A DNA stretch of 64,000 nucleotides from Prorocentrum cordatum (Eukaryota; Sar; Dinophyceae; Prorocentrales; Prorocentraceae): positions 140,394-204,393 of the forward strand of contig CAUYUJ010011159.1 of the NCBI GenBank assembly GCA_963575745.1. The letters are read 5' to 3'. Positions within the stretch are counted from its first letter, which is position 1. Each line of letters begins with the position of its first letter. The translations under genes and the position numbers were made by a program. Under the pieces are notes generated by a model. The model was not told the DNA's origin, did not search any database, and was given only the letters and a program-made list of their open reading frames with translations. Below, piece by piece: positions 52,488 to 64,000 of this stretch.

Positions 52488-54889
52488 AACCCGAACATGG
52501 TAAAAAGGGGTCGAGGGGGAAGGGCACGGGGGAGTGGAGGGGGTGCGTTTGGGCGGCGGAGCGATGACGGGGCGGGGGGAGATGAGGAGGAGGGGGGCAT
52601 TGGGGAGGACTGGCGGGGGGGGGGGGGGGGGATGGGTGGAGAAGGGCGATGAGGATGACGGTGGGGGGGGGGGGGGGGGATCTGGACGAAGCCCGAACCA
52701 GGATGCGGGGAGGGGGGTGGGCGATGAGAAGGCCGAGGATGGGGAGAAGGGTGGAGGCGTGGAGTAGATGAGAATGAGGAGGTGACCGCGAAGAGGGGGA
52801 ATGGTGATGCGATTTCTGAGTTCCGAACTCACAGCGGCTCGCGTTGCCGCGCCCCCCTCCCCAGGCCTCATCATCGTCGCCCTCCCTCTCTGCTGGGGGG
52901 GTGGGGGGCGGGGGATGGAAATGAGGGGGGTGAGACAACCGAGCCGATGTGATTTCGGGAAGGGGGGGGCTTTGGAATCACGCCCGCGGGGCCGCCCCCG
53001 CTCCAGGGCGCCCGAACCGTCCGCGGCGAATGTGGCCAGGTTCTCTTGCTTGTGTTGATGGTCGACCGCCAGGTGCCGCATCTAGTTTTCAAACGCGTGG
53101 CCTAAATACCAGGTGTTGTCTCAGTGGCCATGTCGGTTCACACACTTACACAATTCGTGCCATGCGTTGGTGCACGGGTGGCTGTTGACTTACGTGCTTT
53201 AGTCCAGCATAGAGAAATTATGCGCGAGCATGTAGGTGTGTAGCAATGTCGTGCTAACGCGCGCTAGGATTGCACGCGTGCGCCGTGGCCTAGGTTGCAT
53301 TTATCCGTCTGGCCACCTCGTGCTAGACGTGCCCACCAACAAAAAATATCAAATGGGGGTCCGCCTGTTGGGTCCCCTGTGTGCTTCCGTATGGGGTCCT
53401 CCATCGCGTTTCCTATGGGGCCCCCCTGTGGGGGGCCCATGCATTCGCCCAGTGGAACCCCGCATGATCACACCCCGTGGAGTCCACTATGGGCCTCTGC
53501 GCACCCCCATCCCCCCTACGACACCCTCAATGGAACCCTGGTGGAACCACCCAATGGAGCGTCCACGTTGGGTCCCTGGGGCCCCCTTGTGGTGCCATGT
53601 AAGGCTCTTGGGGCCCATCACGCGGGCCCCCCAATAAGCCCCCTGATGGCATCTCAGACAGGGCGCCCAGGTGCAATCCTCTAGCGCTGCCCCTGCAGGG
53701 TTCCCAGGTGGAGTCCGCTTCGGAGCCCGCCTGCAAGCCCCATGCGGCGTCGCCGCGGGGGGGCAGGGTGCCAGCCCTACGGCCCTTGTTGGGGTTGGCT
53801 GCGCCCGCGAGTTGGGGGGGGGGGGGGGGGGGAGGGGGGGGTGCGTTGGCGGAGCGCGCCAGCGTCAGGGGCGGGAGCGGGCAGCAAAGATGGGGGGAAC
53901 GAGGGGGGCATCGTGTCATGAAGGGAGGGGCAGGGCAGGGCGCGCTACGCTGGGCCAGAACAGCATCGCAGGGCGGATGCGAATATCAGTGATGCGGTCG
54001 GGCGGGGGCGAGGCTAGCATTGCGGGCGCCCCAACGGCAGCGCGCGCGAGGGGCATCGGGGTGGACCCGGCGGGCGGGGTTCAGGGCTGGCAGGGTTCGG
54101 CTGCTTCGTGCAGAGCCATCGTGTGCAACGGTGTAGCGGAGGCGGCGGGGGAGGAATGGGGCATTGCCCCCCCCCCCCCCCCCCCCCCCTCAGACCCGCC
54201 CCCCGCAGGTGCAGGCGGCGCAGGGGCGACGACGTGCCCGACGTCATCGCTGGCGACAACCACGCGCCGACCAAGTTCTTCACTCCACTCGCATGTGCCG
54301 ATGCGAACGCCCATGGCGTCGCTGGCCGTGGCCTTGCGACGCGGGCCGCCAGGCGCGGCCCGCGTCGTCCACGCGCCCCCCGCCTGTGGAGGCGCGGGGG
54401 TGGCGTTCGCGAAGAGGGCGCGGGCTCGGGGCACGGGGCTTTGGCCGAAGGGCTGATGGGATCGCGGGGGCGTGCTTGGGGTAGGCGTGGTGCTGAAGGC
54501 TGGCTGCTGGGGTGCGAGGCTTCGGGTTGCACGGTCGCGCCTGCGGGGGCTATGCGCGCGTTGCATCGCGATTCGGGTTTCGGGCTGGGGCGCGGTGGGG
54601 GGGGGGGGGGGGCATCTTGGGGCTTCGCGCTGGGGTGCGTTCGGCGTGCGGTTTTGGGAATTGCGTCGAGAGCCTGACGTTTCGGGGAGTGGGGCCCAGG
54701 CATTGGGCTGAGGCCGTCTGTGCCTTGGGCAATGCTGGCCTCGGGCAAGGGCTTCGGGTCCGCGACCGACCGTCACGCCGCTGCTATCTCCGAAGCCCGT
54801 TTGTCCGACAAGGCAATCTGCGCGGCCATGGTGAACTCAACTTTGCTGCTGGGAGGATTTGTCACCACCGGCCACAGGAACCATCGCGG
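52488..54889. other. G-rich intergenic, no gene recognised
   Basis: Poly-G or poly-C runs of 10-22 bases lie at about 52615, 52663, 53814, 54166 and 54595. 53340-53660 has irregular GGGGCCC/CAATGGAACCC repetition. The many long Pro/Arg/Gly-rich frames on both strands are compositional. Confidence 0.5.
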
Positions 54890-55195
54890 CGATCAATTTC
54901 CATCTATTTCTGCTTATTTTCCATCAATGTCCACCCGCTTCCATCAATGTCCATCAACTCCCATCAATTTCCATCAATTTCCATAGGCCCAGGGCATCAA
55001 TTTCCATTTGTTTCCATCAAGTGCCATCAGATCTGCACGCGCGAGTTGCGCGCGACTTCCATGAATACGATCAAAAACGATCAATTTCCATCCAGGCCAG
55101 CGACCAGGAACCATCACATTCCGTCAAAAAACGATCAACAGCAATCAATGTCCATCAATTTCCATCACATTCCATCAAAACACCATCAAAGTTTC
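54890..55195. repeat. ~10-bp degenerate repeat TCCATCAATT
   Basis: More than 20 TCCATCAAT-type words are present (variants CCATCAATGT, CCATCAAGTG, CCATCACATT, CGATCAATTT). The period is clear at 54940-54990 and 55140-55190. Confidence 0.85.
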
Positions 55196-57830
55196 AACTG
55201 CTTGCAAAGGCGGGGGGGGTGGGGGGCATGCGGAATTCCCGCGGGCGGTGGGATCCAGAGCTCCCATGCCGTAAGTGGTTGGCGGGTGGCTTGGGTGTGC
55301 GCGCGTGGGGTGGGGGGGGGGGGGGGGGAACGGGCTGCGGGCGGGCGGGCGGGGGTGCGGCGGGGAGGGGAGAGAAATGGGCGGGGGGGGGGGGGGGGAG
55401 GGCGGGGGGGGGGCGGGGGAGGGAGTGGGGCGGGGGTGGTGGCACAGCGCGTGGGTGAATGAGCGGCGGCCGATGGTTTGTGGGGCAGCGTGAATTGATT
55501 TGGCGTCAGGGGCAGGGCTTGGGTGGCATTCGCCCAGAGGTGTCTGTGCAAAGGCTTTGGGTTTCGCGCACCACGCGCGAGGGCTGTGGCATCGAGCTTC
55601 TGGTTCTGGGCAGTGGGCCCAGCGCGGAGGGCTCCGCGCCGCGCGCTCGGCGCCATGGTATCTGGCGCGGGGGGGCGGTGGCCCAGCGCCCGCGGCTTTG
55701 GGCCTCGGGTTCCGCGCCCCAGTCGACGGGGTCCCTGTCGCGCGGCTTGTTGTCGGGCGATTGGGGTGCGGTGCTCTCGGCTTCGGGTTTGCTGCCTCTG
55801 GGGCGATGGCTGAAAGCTTGTGTAAGCGCGTCGCAGGCTCCGTGGCTTGGGGGGGCGTCGGGCCTTCGGGCAGCGGGCATTCGGCTTCGCGCCGCGGGCG
55901 GTCGGCATCTGGTGGGGCACCGCGGGCTCGGGGCTTCAAGGTTGGGCGTTGGGGCTGGGCGCGTCGGGCCCGCTGCTTCGGGCTTGGGGCATCGGGGCGC
56001 GCGCGGCTCTCGGAGTTCGGGCGCGGGACCCGCAGCCCAATGTTGCAGCAGTTGTGTCGGGCGGTGGCGGAGGGCGGGCGGGGGGAGGGGCGGCTCCGTG
56101 GACCTGGCCAGGGCGCGATGGGCGCGAGGTGGGCGGGGCGGGGGGGAGGTTGGGCGGGCGTGGCGGCGCGGGGCGCTGGGCGATGGAGCCAGGGCCAGTG
56201 GCTCGGAGCTCTCGGCTTCGAAGAAAGTCCGCCGCCTTGGGCGCGCAGCCCTTGCCCCACGCACCCCAAGGGCCCTGCGCCCATTGGCCACGGGCCCAGC
56301 GGCATGGGCCCCGCGCCTTGGGCCCAGAGCCCACCGCCCTGAGCCCAGAACGCTATGGCCTAGCAGTGGGTCCGAAGCCTGAAGCCGCAAACCGCGCGCG
56401 CTGTGCCCAAAGCCGTGGGGCCCTGGGCCTTGCGCCCAAAACTGAATGCCGCGCGCCCTGCTTCTTGGGCGATGGGCCCTCAGCACTCAGCCGCCCGCTC
56501 TCGGATCGACGCCCTGTGCCTTGGTGGCTGAATTCTAAGCTTCAAAGCGTGGGCCCTAAGGCATTGGCCCTAAGCACTCGGCTCTACGCCCTGAGCCCAT
56601 GGCCCGATGCCCAACGCTCAAGCCCCGAGCTCCGCGCCCAGGGCCTTCAACCCCAGGCGCGACGCCGCGATCTCGGGGCCCGGCGCCGCGGACCTTGGCG
56701 GCTGGATCTTATGCGCGGGGCCTTGAGCCACGACCCAGGGGCCCTGGGCCTTGCGTCGGGCCCCCACTGCACTTTGCCCGCAGACGCGCGGCCTGGGCCC
56801 GCGTCCTTGCCGCCGAGCCCAGGTGTGTTAGCCCGTGCCATCCAACCGTGAGCCGAGAGATTGAAGCTTGCCGCCAAGTTAGCAACACCATGAATGCGAA
56901 TCTTTGCGCGCCGATCTATTGGGCCCAGATCCCAAGGCCATGCTCTTGCACGTCTAAGCCGTGGGCGTAGTGGGCGAGGTTTTGAACCATCAGCCGTGAG
57001 GCTTGGGCCACGGGCCCAAAGTTTTGGGCCCTGGGGCCAGGGTCTGGCTAAGTAACAACCGTTATGCTGTATGCCCTGGCCCTGGGGCCCTCAGGTCGAG
57101 CCACGCGCCGTGGGCCGTGGGCCTGGCGCCCAGGGCGTTGCGCCCAGCGCCTTGGGTTGTGGGCCGCGCGCCTTGAACTCTGAGCCCATGCGCCCTGGCG
57201 CCCCGAGCCCGATGCTTTGCGCCCTGAGCTATGGGGCCCCAGTCGCAAGCCCGAGGTATCCAAACCTGGGCGCCGGGCCATGTGCCTTAGGCCCACGGCC
57301 CGAAACTTGAAGCCTTGAGCGCTTGGGCATAAGCCCCGAAACTCGCGCCTCGGGCGCAGCCCAGAGCCCGAGTGAGCGATGGGCCCGCGGCCGAGGCCCC
57401 AGGGCCAGAAGCCTTGGTGCGTGCGCCATCCGCCCCGCGCCCTAGGCCGCGGGCCCATGCGGCTTAAATCTTGAGCCCGAAGCCCTGGGCCAAGAGCGCT
57501 CGACGCGAAGCTTGGAGCCCTGCGCCCCATGCTCTCGGCCCAGAGCCGTGAAACCTTCAGCCCGATACCCAAGCCCCGAGCCCTGGCCCCGAAGCCCGAA
57601 ACCCGAAGGCCGAAGGCTTCAGCTTTGAGCCTGGGCCATCGGTCCGACGGTCCGAGCCAGACAAGCCCTGGGCCTTGGGCCCGCAGCACCGAGCCCACAA
57701 TTCCAAGCGCGGAGACCCAAGGCTTGTCCTGAACCCTGAGCCCGCCGAAAGGGCGACGCCCCGCGCCGTGCCCCCCCAGCTCGGACACCGCGCCGCCGCG
57801 TTGCCGAGCCGAGTTGTTTATGCACCTAAG
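55196..57830. repeat. Decayed short-period GGGCTTCGG / GAAGCCC repeat with strand switch near 56220
   Basis: From about 55480 to 56215 the plus strand is rich in GGGCTTCGGG, TTGGGC and GCGGCTT words. From about 56250 to 57750 it is rich in the complements (GCCCTGAGCCC, GAAGCCC, CCCTAAG). Word spacing is mostly 6-8 bp. Poly-G runs lie at 55310-55328, 55383-55400 and 55406-55420. Very long open frames on both strands follow from the composition. No gene recognised. Confidence 0.55.
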
Positions 57831-58653
57831 CATTAGCCCTAGGGCCGAATGGTTGATCCTACGACACAGATATAATCTTACTTAGCCCGCCACCCGCCCC
57901 CCCCCGCCCGACCGCTGATCCTACGGCCCCCCCAAACAACGTGGACTAGAACAGATTGAAGGGATATTGTGTGTCAGTCGGCATAGGCATATTGTGCGGT
58001 ACGGCGTTTTACGTTCTGAAGTGTTTTAGGCGTTCAAGCAGTAGTTTCAGTAAGTCGCCCATTCACGTTAAAGCTCGTTCTTTGCCGTGGACCCCCCCTG
58101 GCCCCCCCCCCTGTCTCGCCTGGGCGCCTTCGGGGGGCTGATGTAAGGAGAGAGCGTAGGGGCGTTTTGCTGGCGCCCTGTCGCGCTGGGGGGGGGGGGG
58201 GGGGGCGCGCGCCAGCCTCGCCATTCTGTGACCTTTAGTGGGGGGCCCTCTCGCGTCGGGGGGGGGCACCGACCCACCACTTGCGATTGCGCCGTCGGGG
58301 GGGGGGGGGGGAACCGCAAAGGGGAGACCCCCTGATCCCCCCCAGCGGCAGGGGGGCGGGGAGCGGCGCGGAAGACGAGCAGAAACAGGAGGACGACGAG
58401 GAAAGGGGGAGGAGGAGCACGAGAGAAAATCATGAGGAGGAGTAAGGGCAGAGGATGCGTTTCCTGGTCTTCCCGAAGGAGGACAGAGGAAATGATTGGG
58501 GGAACGTGCGCGGGGCCAAGCCCAGATGGCGAGAGCAATCTTTTGATCGGACGTTGCGGTCTCTATATTCCACGGAGAAGCCCACCTTGTATGTTCTCCT
58601 GAGTGAAGAAGGCATCACGGGCTCTTTGCGTTATTCAGAATGCATATATTCAC
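57831..58653. other. Intergenic, no gene recognised
   Basis: Poly-C/G runs lie at 57900, 58190-58205 and 58300-58311. An open frame at 58455-58736 runs through the spliced-leader relic, so it cannot be the retrogene's own coding region. Its identity is unknown. Confidence 0.45.
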
Positions 58654-58675
58654 CCGTAGCCAGTTTTGGCCCAAG
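58654..58675 (+). other. DinoSL relic (one insertion, one substitution)
   Basis: The sequence runs CCGTAGCCAGTTTTGG then CCCAAG. It is the spliced leader with an extra G after CCGTAGCCA and T to C near the 3' end. The ATG of the downstream gene is 69 bases on, a normal 5' UTR length. The upstream flank (TTATTCAGAATGCATATATTCAC) has no match found near the gene's 3' end. Confidence 0.85.
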
Positions 58676-58743
58676 CGTTTCTTGGGCAGCCGGCAGATCT
58701 TCACGCCAGGCACTTCACATTACCTGCTTGCCCTGAAGGGGCC

Positions 58744-61700
58744 ATGGGGAAGGTGGGTCACGCCAAGGCGGCAGCACCCAAGCGCGGCAGATCCTCCGCT
58801 GCTGCTGCTGCTGCGGCAGGAGGGTCCGACGAGGCCCGCTCGAACAGCCCAGTCAGCGACCACTCGGAGGACGGGGGCTCCCGCGGACGCTCTCGCGCCC
58901 CCAAGGCCCCGAGGGCGGCTGCGCCGAAGGCTAAACCGACAGGGCAGCTTCGCATGTGCGGCAGGGCGACCTGCGACAGGAAGGAGACGACGAACGACCG
59001 TTTCCCAGATGGTTCGATCCTTGCGTGCAGTCGGTGCTACTGGCCGTGGATCTGGGCGTGGAAGGACCGCTTCCCAGAGTGGCCGAAGTTCTGCGTCAAG
59101 CTCGCCGCGGACAAGGGCATCGAGGAGCAGTTCGAGAAGTCAGCTGAGTGCGCCGAGGACGCCAAGACCAAGGCATTCGAGGAGGAGTCCGTAGATGTCG
59201 TCAGCAGGTGTGGCTTCAGGATGACCAACCATTACCGCACATGGAAAGAGCAGCCCTTCCGCGACGCGTGCCAGATCCCGCCAGACCTGCAGCCCTCCGG
59301 TCTCGGCATGGCCCCGTCCTCGATCGTGTTCCCAAGTGGTGCGAAGGTGGAGGGTTACGCGACGGCCAATCCAGACTTACCCTATGCTGACGTGGACAGA
59401 ATTGACGAGCATTTCGTCGAGAGGAGGCCGAAGTCGCTCACGGAGAATCGGCACATCGTGAAGGACCAGGCCAGCAAACTATTCAAGCGGGAGCTGGTAG
59501 CAGTGAAGGCCAAGATGCCGGAGGGCCAGGCGAAGTCCGAGGGTGGTGGGAGGCGCCCCGTCCTCCCCTTGCGTCCTGACGGCGACGGGCCAGCATCCCA
59601 AGCAGCAGAAGCAGCTGGCAGTGCCGACCCGGCCGAAGCCGCCAGCGACGGCCCCGACTCAGTCAACCTTGGCGCAGCATCATGCCTCGACGCCGCCAAG
59701 GCCTCGAGTCCAGCAGCCTCCCCAGCGAACGGCCTCGCAGACGGGGCCTTGCCCTCGTCGGAGGCGAGCCCCGCTCAGAGCCGAGCACCGACGCGCCTGA
59801 GATCGTCCGCCGACCTTCACACCCCATCAGCTCGCTCTCGATCGCGGGGCTCCGTGCGGAGTCATGCGACGGCTGCCCCGTCTCGCATTGGCAGCCGCGC
59901 GCGCAGCGCAGGAGCCGCCGCAGATGGTCCTGGGCCAGCGCGTGGAAGGCCAGTTCGGCCCCCTGTTTGCGGCGACGACATGGCGCGCATCAGAAAGCTA
60001 GAGGACGAGTGCAGCATCCACAAGATCTTGGACGGGGAAGGGATGGGCGATCGCGAATACGCGCATCGCAGGTTCTCCCCCAAGGTCCCCGACGCCGTGC
60101 GTCGGAAACAGACCCTCACTGAGTTGATGGACATGGCCTCGCAGCTTAGCCCAGCTAACCTTCACAACCTCCGCGGCAGGAACGACCTGAAGAACAAGTA
60201 CCTCACGAAGTTCAAGAAAGCAGCAGTGGACTACCAGCTGTGCCCGAAGTGGTGTTTCGCATGGGTTGCCGAGTGTCTTGCAGAGAACACCTCCAAGATG
60301 GACGCCTGGGAGATGCTTGATCCTAGCACTGATGTGGACCTCATCTTTGATCCGATGCACCCGGAGCTTGCGACCATCTACGTACCTGACGTCTCAAAGA
60401 TATGGGAGACCGCAAGGGACCACGCGCTGAACTACTTGACCCCCCCGATCCTCAAGAAGGGCAGCGAGGAGCTGGACGTAGTCAAGGAGCTCCGCCCGAT
60501 ACTCCAGGACAAGTTAAGTGCGACGGGATTTGACCCAGCCTTGACGGAGTTTCACAAATCACTTCAGCTTTGCCTCGTGATCATGGACACTCTGTCCGAC
60601 CACAGTGTGGATGCCGCAAGCTCTATCGAGGTGCCGTTGGGTGACTTTCGGAAGATGCTGCACGGTGAGCACGACAAGGAGTGGGTGTCGTTCTGCCGTG
60701 AAATGGACGACCACGACTATTGGAAGTACCAGAAGGGTGAGTGGCGACGCGCCGCACAAGGCGGCGACTGAGATGTTGGCGTCTCTCGAAGCCGACTTGG
60801 TTGATACCAAGACCTTCACAGATTGCGTGACCTCCTTGTCCAAGTTGTTCAAGTGCTGTAGGAATGGGACCGTGCTCCCAGTGATGCAGGCGTACTTCAA
60901 GGCGAATGAGGTGTTCCTCGACCGAGCCGCTTTGGCTTCGATTGATGAGCAGGTCTCGGACTTGCCCAAGCACGCCTCCATGCTCACGGATCTGGGGCGC
61001 CTCAGCGAGGCCTTCGAGAAGGGGGAGACCACCGGGGGCATCATTGACGTGATGGGGCCGCGGGCCAACCGCACCTCCGAGAGGCTGTCAACGTTGATCG
61101 AACGTGTGAAGGCGACGGCTGTCGCCAACAAGGTCCTCAAGGCCCTCGCGGACTTCGACGGTGCAGAGAATAAGGACGAGGCACTAAAGACGATCAGGCA
61201 GAATGAAGCAGAGCTGGGGCCCGTCAAATTCAACGACCCAGATCACGTGGACATCATTGCCAACGCTGCGAACACCATTGCCAAGTACTACCTGGACGAT
61301 CCCAAAGTGGACAGCAACGATGCCGTTCTCGCTTTCGATACGCGGCAGCCGACTTCAGTGACGGAACTACTCCAGAAGGTGTGCGACCTGACGGACGCGT
61401 CGGAGGCCAACCCCCACCTCAATGCCATCTTGCACCGCCTCTCCTTCCTGGCCGCGGTGTGGGACGTGATCAAAAGGCAGCAGGACTTGATGAACCTCGG
61501 GTCCCCAGACGAGCAGGTCTCCAACGAGAACGGCGAGATGATCGACTACGCCCTCAAGAAAGCAACAGACCAGGCCAAGAAGCGCTGGAGTGCCCTAGAC
61601 ACAGGCCTTGAGGATGCAACCACGACGCTCATCAACGATACCCAGATCAAGGAGACTTTCGGCGAGGCCATCTCTTCGGCCGAGCTGGCGGCCAGCAACT

Positions 61701-62194
61701 ACGAGGGTGCTGATATCAAGTATTGCCTTGCTGAGTGCAAGGGTGTGCACAATAACTTGCTAGATGCCGTTTCTCTTGGCGACGAGCTGCTGGGCTGGAG
61801 GGCAGGGGCCCAAGACTCCGACGCATTCGAGGTTGTGGAGGCGCACGCGAGGAAGACGCTCATCTCCATCAAGGGCCTACCGATCAAGGTGAGCACATTG
61901 TCGAAGAGCCCCGCGAAAAGCATGGGTCACTTCGAGGGCGTGCTGAAGTCTTACAAGCAGGACGGTCAGCACACGGAGGACGCCCAGGAGTGGACTAGGC
62001 CGCAGAAGCTCGCGAACCTCACGCAGTTGGAGGCCTCAGCCATTCAGGCGACCAGGGCGGCGGCGAGGACCAGCAAGGAGGAGGCCGTCTCCACGGCCCA
62101 GAGCATCATGGACCTCCTCCCAGAGAACGACGTGTCGATGGCGATGTTCCACCCTGCGGCCCAGACGAAGCTGAACACGATCCTCAGGTCTTGA
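58744..62194 (+). CDS. Intronless retrogene for a ~1,150-residue zinc-finger-like protein of unknown function; one frame change
   Basis: ATG 58744 follows the spliced-leader relic. A low-complexity N-terminus (poly-Ala, S/K/R/P) precedes C72, C77, C95 and C98 (M-C-G-R-A-T-C-D ... L-A-C-S-R-C-Y-W), a likely zinc site. Then come W-x-W-A-W-K-D-R-F-P-E-W and Y-R-T-W-K-E. A Ser/Arg/Ala-rich linker (about residues 300-420) includes S-A-R-S-R-S-R-G-S. The C-terminal half is helical and acidic/basic, without recognised motifs. The first frame ends at TGA 60769-60771. The second, overlapping from about 60735 (A-T-E-M-L-A-S-L-E-A-D), continues unbroken to TGA 62192-62194, so a single extra base near 60745-60760 is implied. 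Sequencing error cannot be excluded, and apart from it the copy is intact. I associate the family with multicopy dinoflagellate genes. Confidence 0.75.
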
Positions 62195-62999
62195 GCCCCC
62201 GCCTGAGGAACGACTTTGAACACGTCCGCTGTCGAGTTCCGCAGCGATGGGCGGGAGAAAAAAACAGCGCTGCTTTCTGCGGCGGTGGGTCTGGGAAACA
62301 CGCGAACATAACAACGCAACAAAACCTGCGCTGAGAGAAACACCGAACAGCAAACAAGAAGAGACGGGGGGGGGGCGGAGGAGAGGAGGGGGTGCGGAGG
62401 AGGGGGCGAGGAGGAAGAGGACGAGGGCGAGGACGAGGAGCGCGAGGAGGACGAGGAAGAGGGGGGGGGAGACGAGGGAAGAAGAGGCACGAGGAGGTGA
62501 AGAGGAGGAGGAGGAGGATGAGGAGGAGGCAGAAGAGGAGAACGCCCTCGCCGGCGCCCTCGTCAGCGCCCTCGCCTACGGCCGCGCCCCTCGCTGGAGG
62601 ACGCCCAAGGGGGGCGGGGGGGAAAGGGGGGGGTGTGGGGGGGGGGGGGGAAAGAGGGGGGGGGGAAGGGGCGGCCAGGGGAAGCGGGAGAAGGCGAGGA
62701 CAATGAGGAGGAAGTGCGAGGGGCGCAACGGAGAAGGGGAGGCGGGCGGAAGGAGGGAAGTTAAGGAGGACGGGCGAGGAGGAGAGGGATGATGAGGATT
62801 TGTTGTTCGCGAGCGGCGGCCCCCGTATCCATCCACGCACGTCGTTGGCTTCGGCCTGTCGGTTGAAGGCGGGCCCTGCGGCCCCTGCCCTCGGCGCGCC
62901 CTCGGGGCGCGCCGCGCGAGCAACTCGCGCCCCACCCAACAGCGGGAACGCGATCTCAATCCGCCCCCCTGCCACGGAACGTGCCCAACACTTTGGCGG
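62195..62999. other. Low-complexity intergenic, no gene recognised
   Basis: The first ~150 bp may be 3' UTR of the retrogene (GAGAAAAAAACAG near 62250). GGA/GAG-rich and poly-G sequence occupies 62360-62780. Confidence 0.55.
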
Positions 63000-63575
63000 C
63001 GACCATGCCGCTGCGTAAGGGCAGCAACAGCAACCATCAAAACCCCACGGCACATTCTTCATCAAAACCACATGGGCAGAGTTCATCACAGAGTGCGCCT
63101 GGCTCGTCACCCCGTCGCACTTGGACTTCAGCATTCTGAGCTTGCCCATCAGCATGTCGATCGCTGTCTTCTCACGCGCTCCGCCGCGACCGCCACGCTT
63201 GCCCTTTTCACCGCCTGTGGGCCCCCCTGCAGCACCAGCAGCACCTGCGCCGGCAGCATCTGGGCCAGCGCCAGCAGCGCCTGGGGCCCCCGCCGACGCT
63301 GAGGCTGCCTCTGCTGCTGCTGCTGCTGCCGCGCCGCCCTCTGCTGACGGCCTCGAGCTCGACGCAGCCGCGGGGGGGGGGAGGGGCTTCTGCTTCTTCT
63401 GCTCGGCACCCTGTGGCCGTGGACCAGGCTGGTCGAGATGCGATCCAGGAGCGCGAGCTGGGCGCGCGTTGCACGTGCCCCATGGGGCACGTACAACGCG
63501 CGGATGGTTCTCTTCGGACTCGCCGAACTTCACCCAGGGGGATCCCATGGACAAGCATTTCTTTACGTGCGCTTA
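63000..63575 (-). CDS. Possible exon, Ala/Pro-rich then short helical segment, unknown
   Basis: The minus strand is open from upstream of 63554 to 62184. The credible part is G-G-A-R-E-K-T-A-I-D-M-L-M-G-K-L-R-M-L-K followed by S-K-C-D-G-V-T-S-Q-A-H-S-V-M-N-S-A (about 63180-63065). This is amphipathic and unlike the compositional frames around it. The preceding Ala/Gly/Pro/Lys-rich part resembles linkers of repetitive dinoflagellate proteins. No start, splice site or family can be assigned. Confidence 0.3.
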
Positions 63576-63629
63576 GGCGCACTCCGAAGAAAGGAGCGAG
63601 GAGGAAGATGGCTAGGGGCAGGATGCGGC

Positions 63630-63692
<63 letters not shown>
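63630..63692. repeat. (GA)n microsatellite
   Basis: About 30 GA dinucleotides without interruption. Confidence 0.95.
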
Positions 63693-63798
63693 GTGGAGGA
63701 GGAGGGGAGGGAAGAGGAGGAGTATAATGAGAGGGAGGAGGAGGAGGGAGGAGGAGGAGGAGGAGGAGTGAGTGGGTCAACGTGAGTCGGGGCAGGAG

Positions 63799-63935
<137 letters not shown>

Positions 63936-64000
63936 AGAGACAGGAGAAGGAGGAGGAGGAGGGGGTGGAGGAGAACGAGGCACCCCGAACGCATCTCCAC

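Noticed and set aside
54014-56851. Very long Arg/Pro/Gly/Ala-rich open frames on both strands (up to 376 codons)
   Set aside because: High G+C removes stop codons in all frames; no domains, and both strands are equally open.
58455-58736. 93-codon open frame upstream of the 58.7-kb retrogene
   Set aside because: It reads through the spliced-leader relic and ends before the retrogene's frame is established; no family recognised, so not annotated as a gene.

Overview
The window looks like dinoflagellate nuclear DNA. The evidence is four near-complete relics of the dinoflagellate spliced leader (DinoSL) lying in genomic DNA upstream of intronless genes, a DUF4116-repeat protein, a Copia-type retroelement, gene families I associate with dinoflagellate genomes, a high G+C background, long poly-G/poly-C runs and a very high load of mini- and microsatellites. 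I cannot fix the species. Nothing suggests bacterial or organellar DNA: there are no operons, ribosome-binding sites, CRISPR arrays or rRNA, and I could not scan reliably for tRNA.

Layout: 46-1725 is the last part of a DUF4116-repeat gene. 1726-6500 is repeat-rich intergenic DNA. 6627-15528 is a decayed Copia element (gag, protease-like, pre-integrase, integrase, reverse transcriptase) whose integrase is split by a 1275-bp intron with 19-bp terminal inverted repeats. Removing that intron at GT/AG restores the frame. 15529-17030 is a ~460-bp tandem repeat hit by a 600-bp retrocopied gene. 17205-23215 (minus) is a long decayed retrogene carrying a 1.3-kb candidate intron full of ~155-bp repeats. 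23.6-30.2 kb is mostly satellites, with a 100-bp assembly gap at 25590-25689. 31117-31860 encodes a probable secreted protein with two cysteine-rich repeats. 33400-35068 is a VWA/VWD-like retrogene with a DinoSL relic, 15-bp target-site duplication and A-rich tail. 35147-35796 is a reverse-transcriptase fragment. 36.2-37.1 kb is a ~187-bp satellite. 38.9-42.0 kb (minus) holds a methyltransferase-like fragment and a broken repetitive-family gene. 47562-52487 is a large family gene with two frame changes. 54.9-57.8 kb is decayed short-period repeat. 58654-62194 is another DinoSL-marked retrogene. The window ends in GA microsatellites.

The unifying theme is mRNA recycling. Trans-spliced mRNAs are reverse-transcribed and re-inserted, leaving the leader, target duplications and an A-rich end, after which they decay by frameshift and nonsense changes. 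Copia and reverse-transcriptase fragments are possible sources of reverse transcriptase, and a transposon-like intron shows a second route by which new sequence enters genes here.
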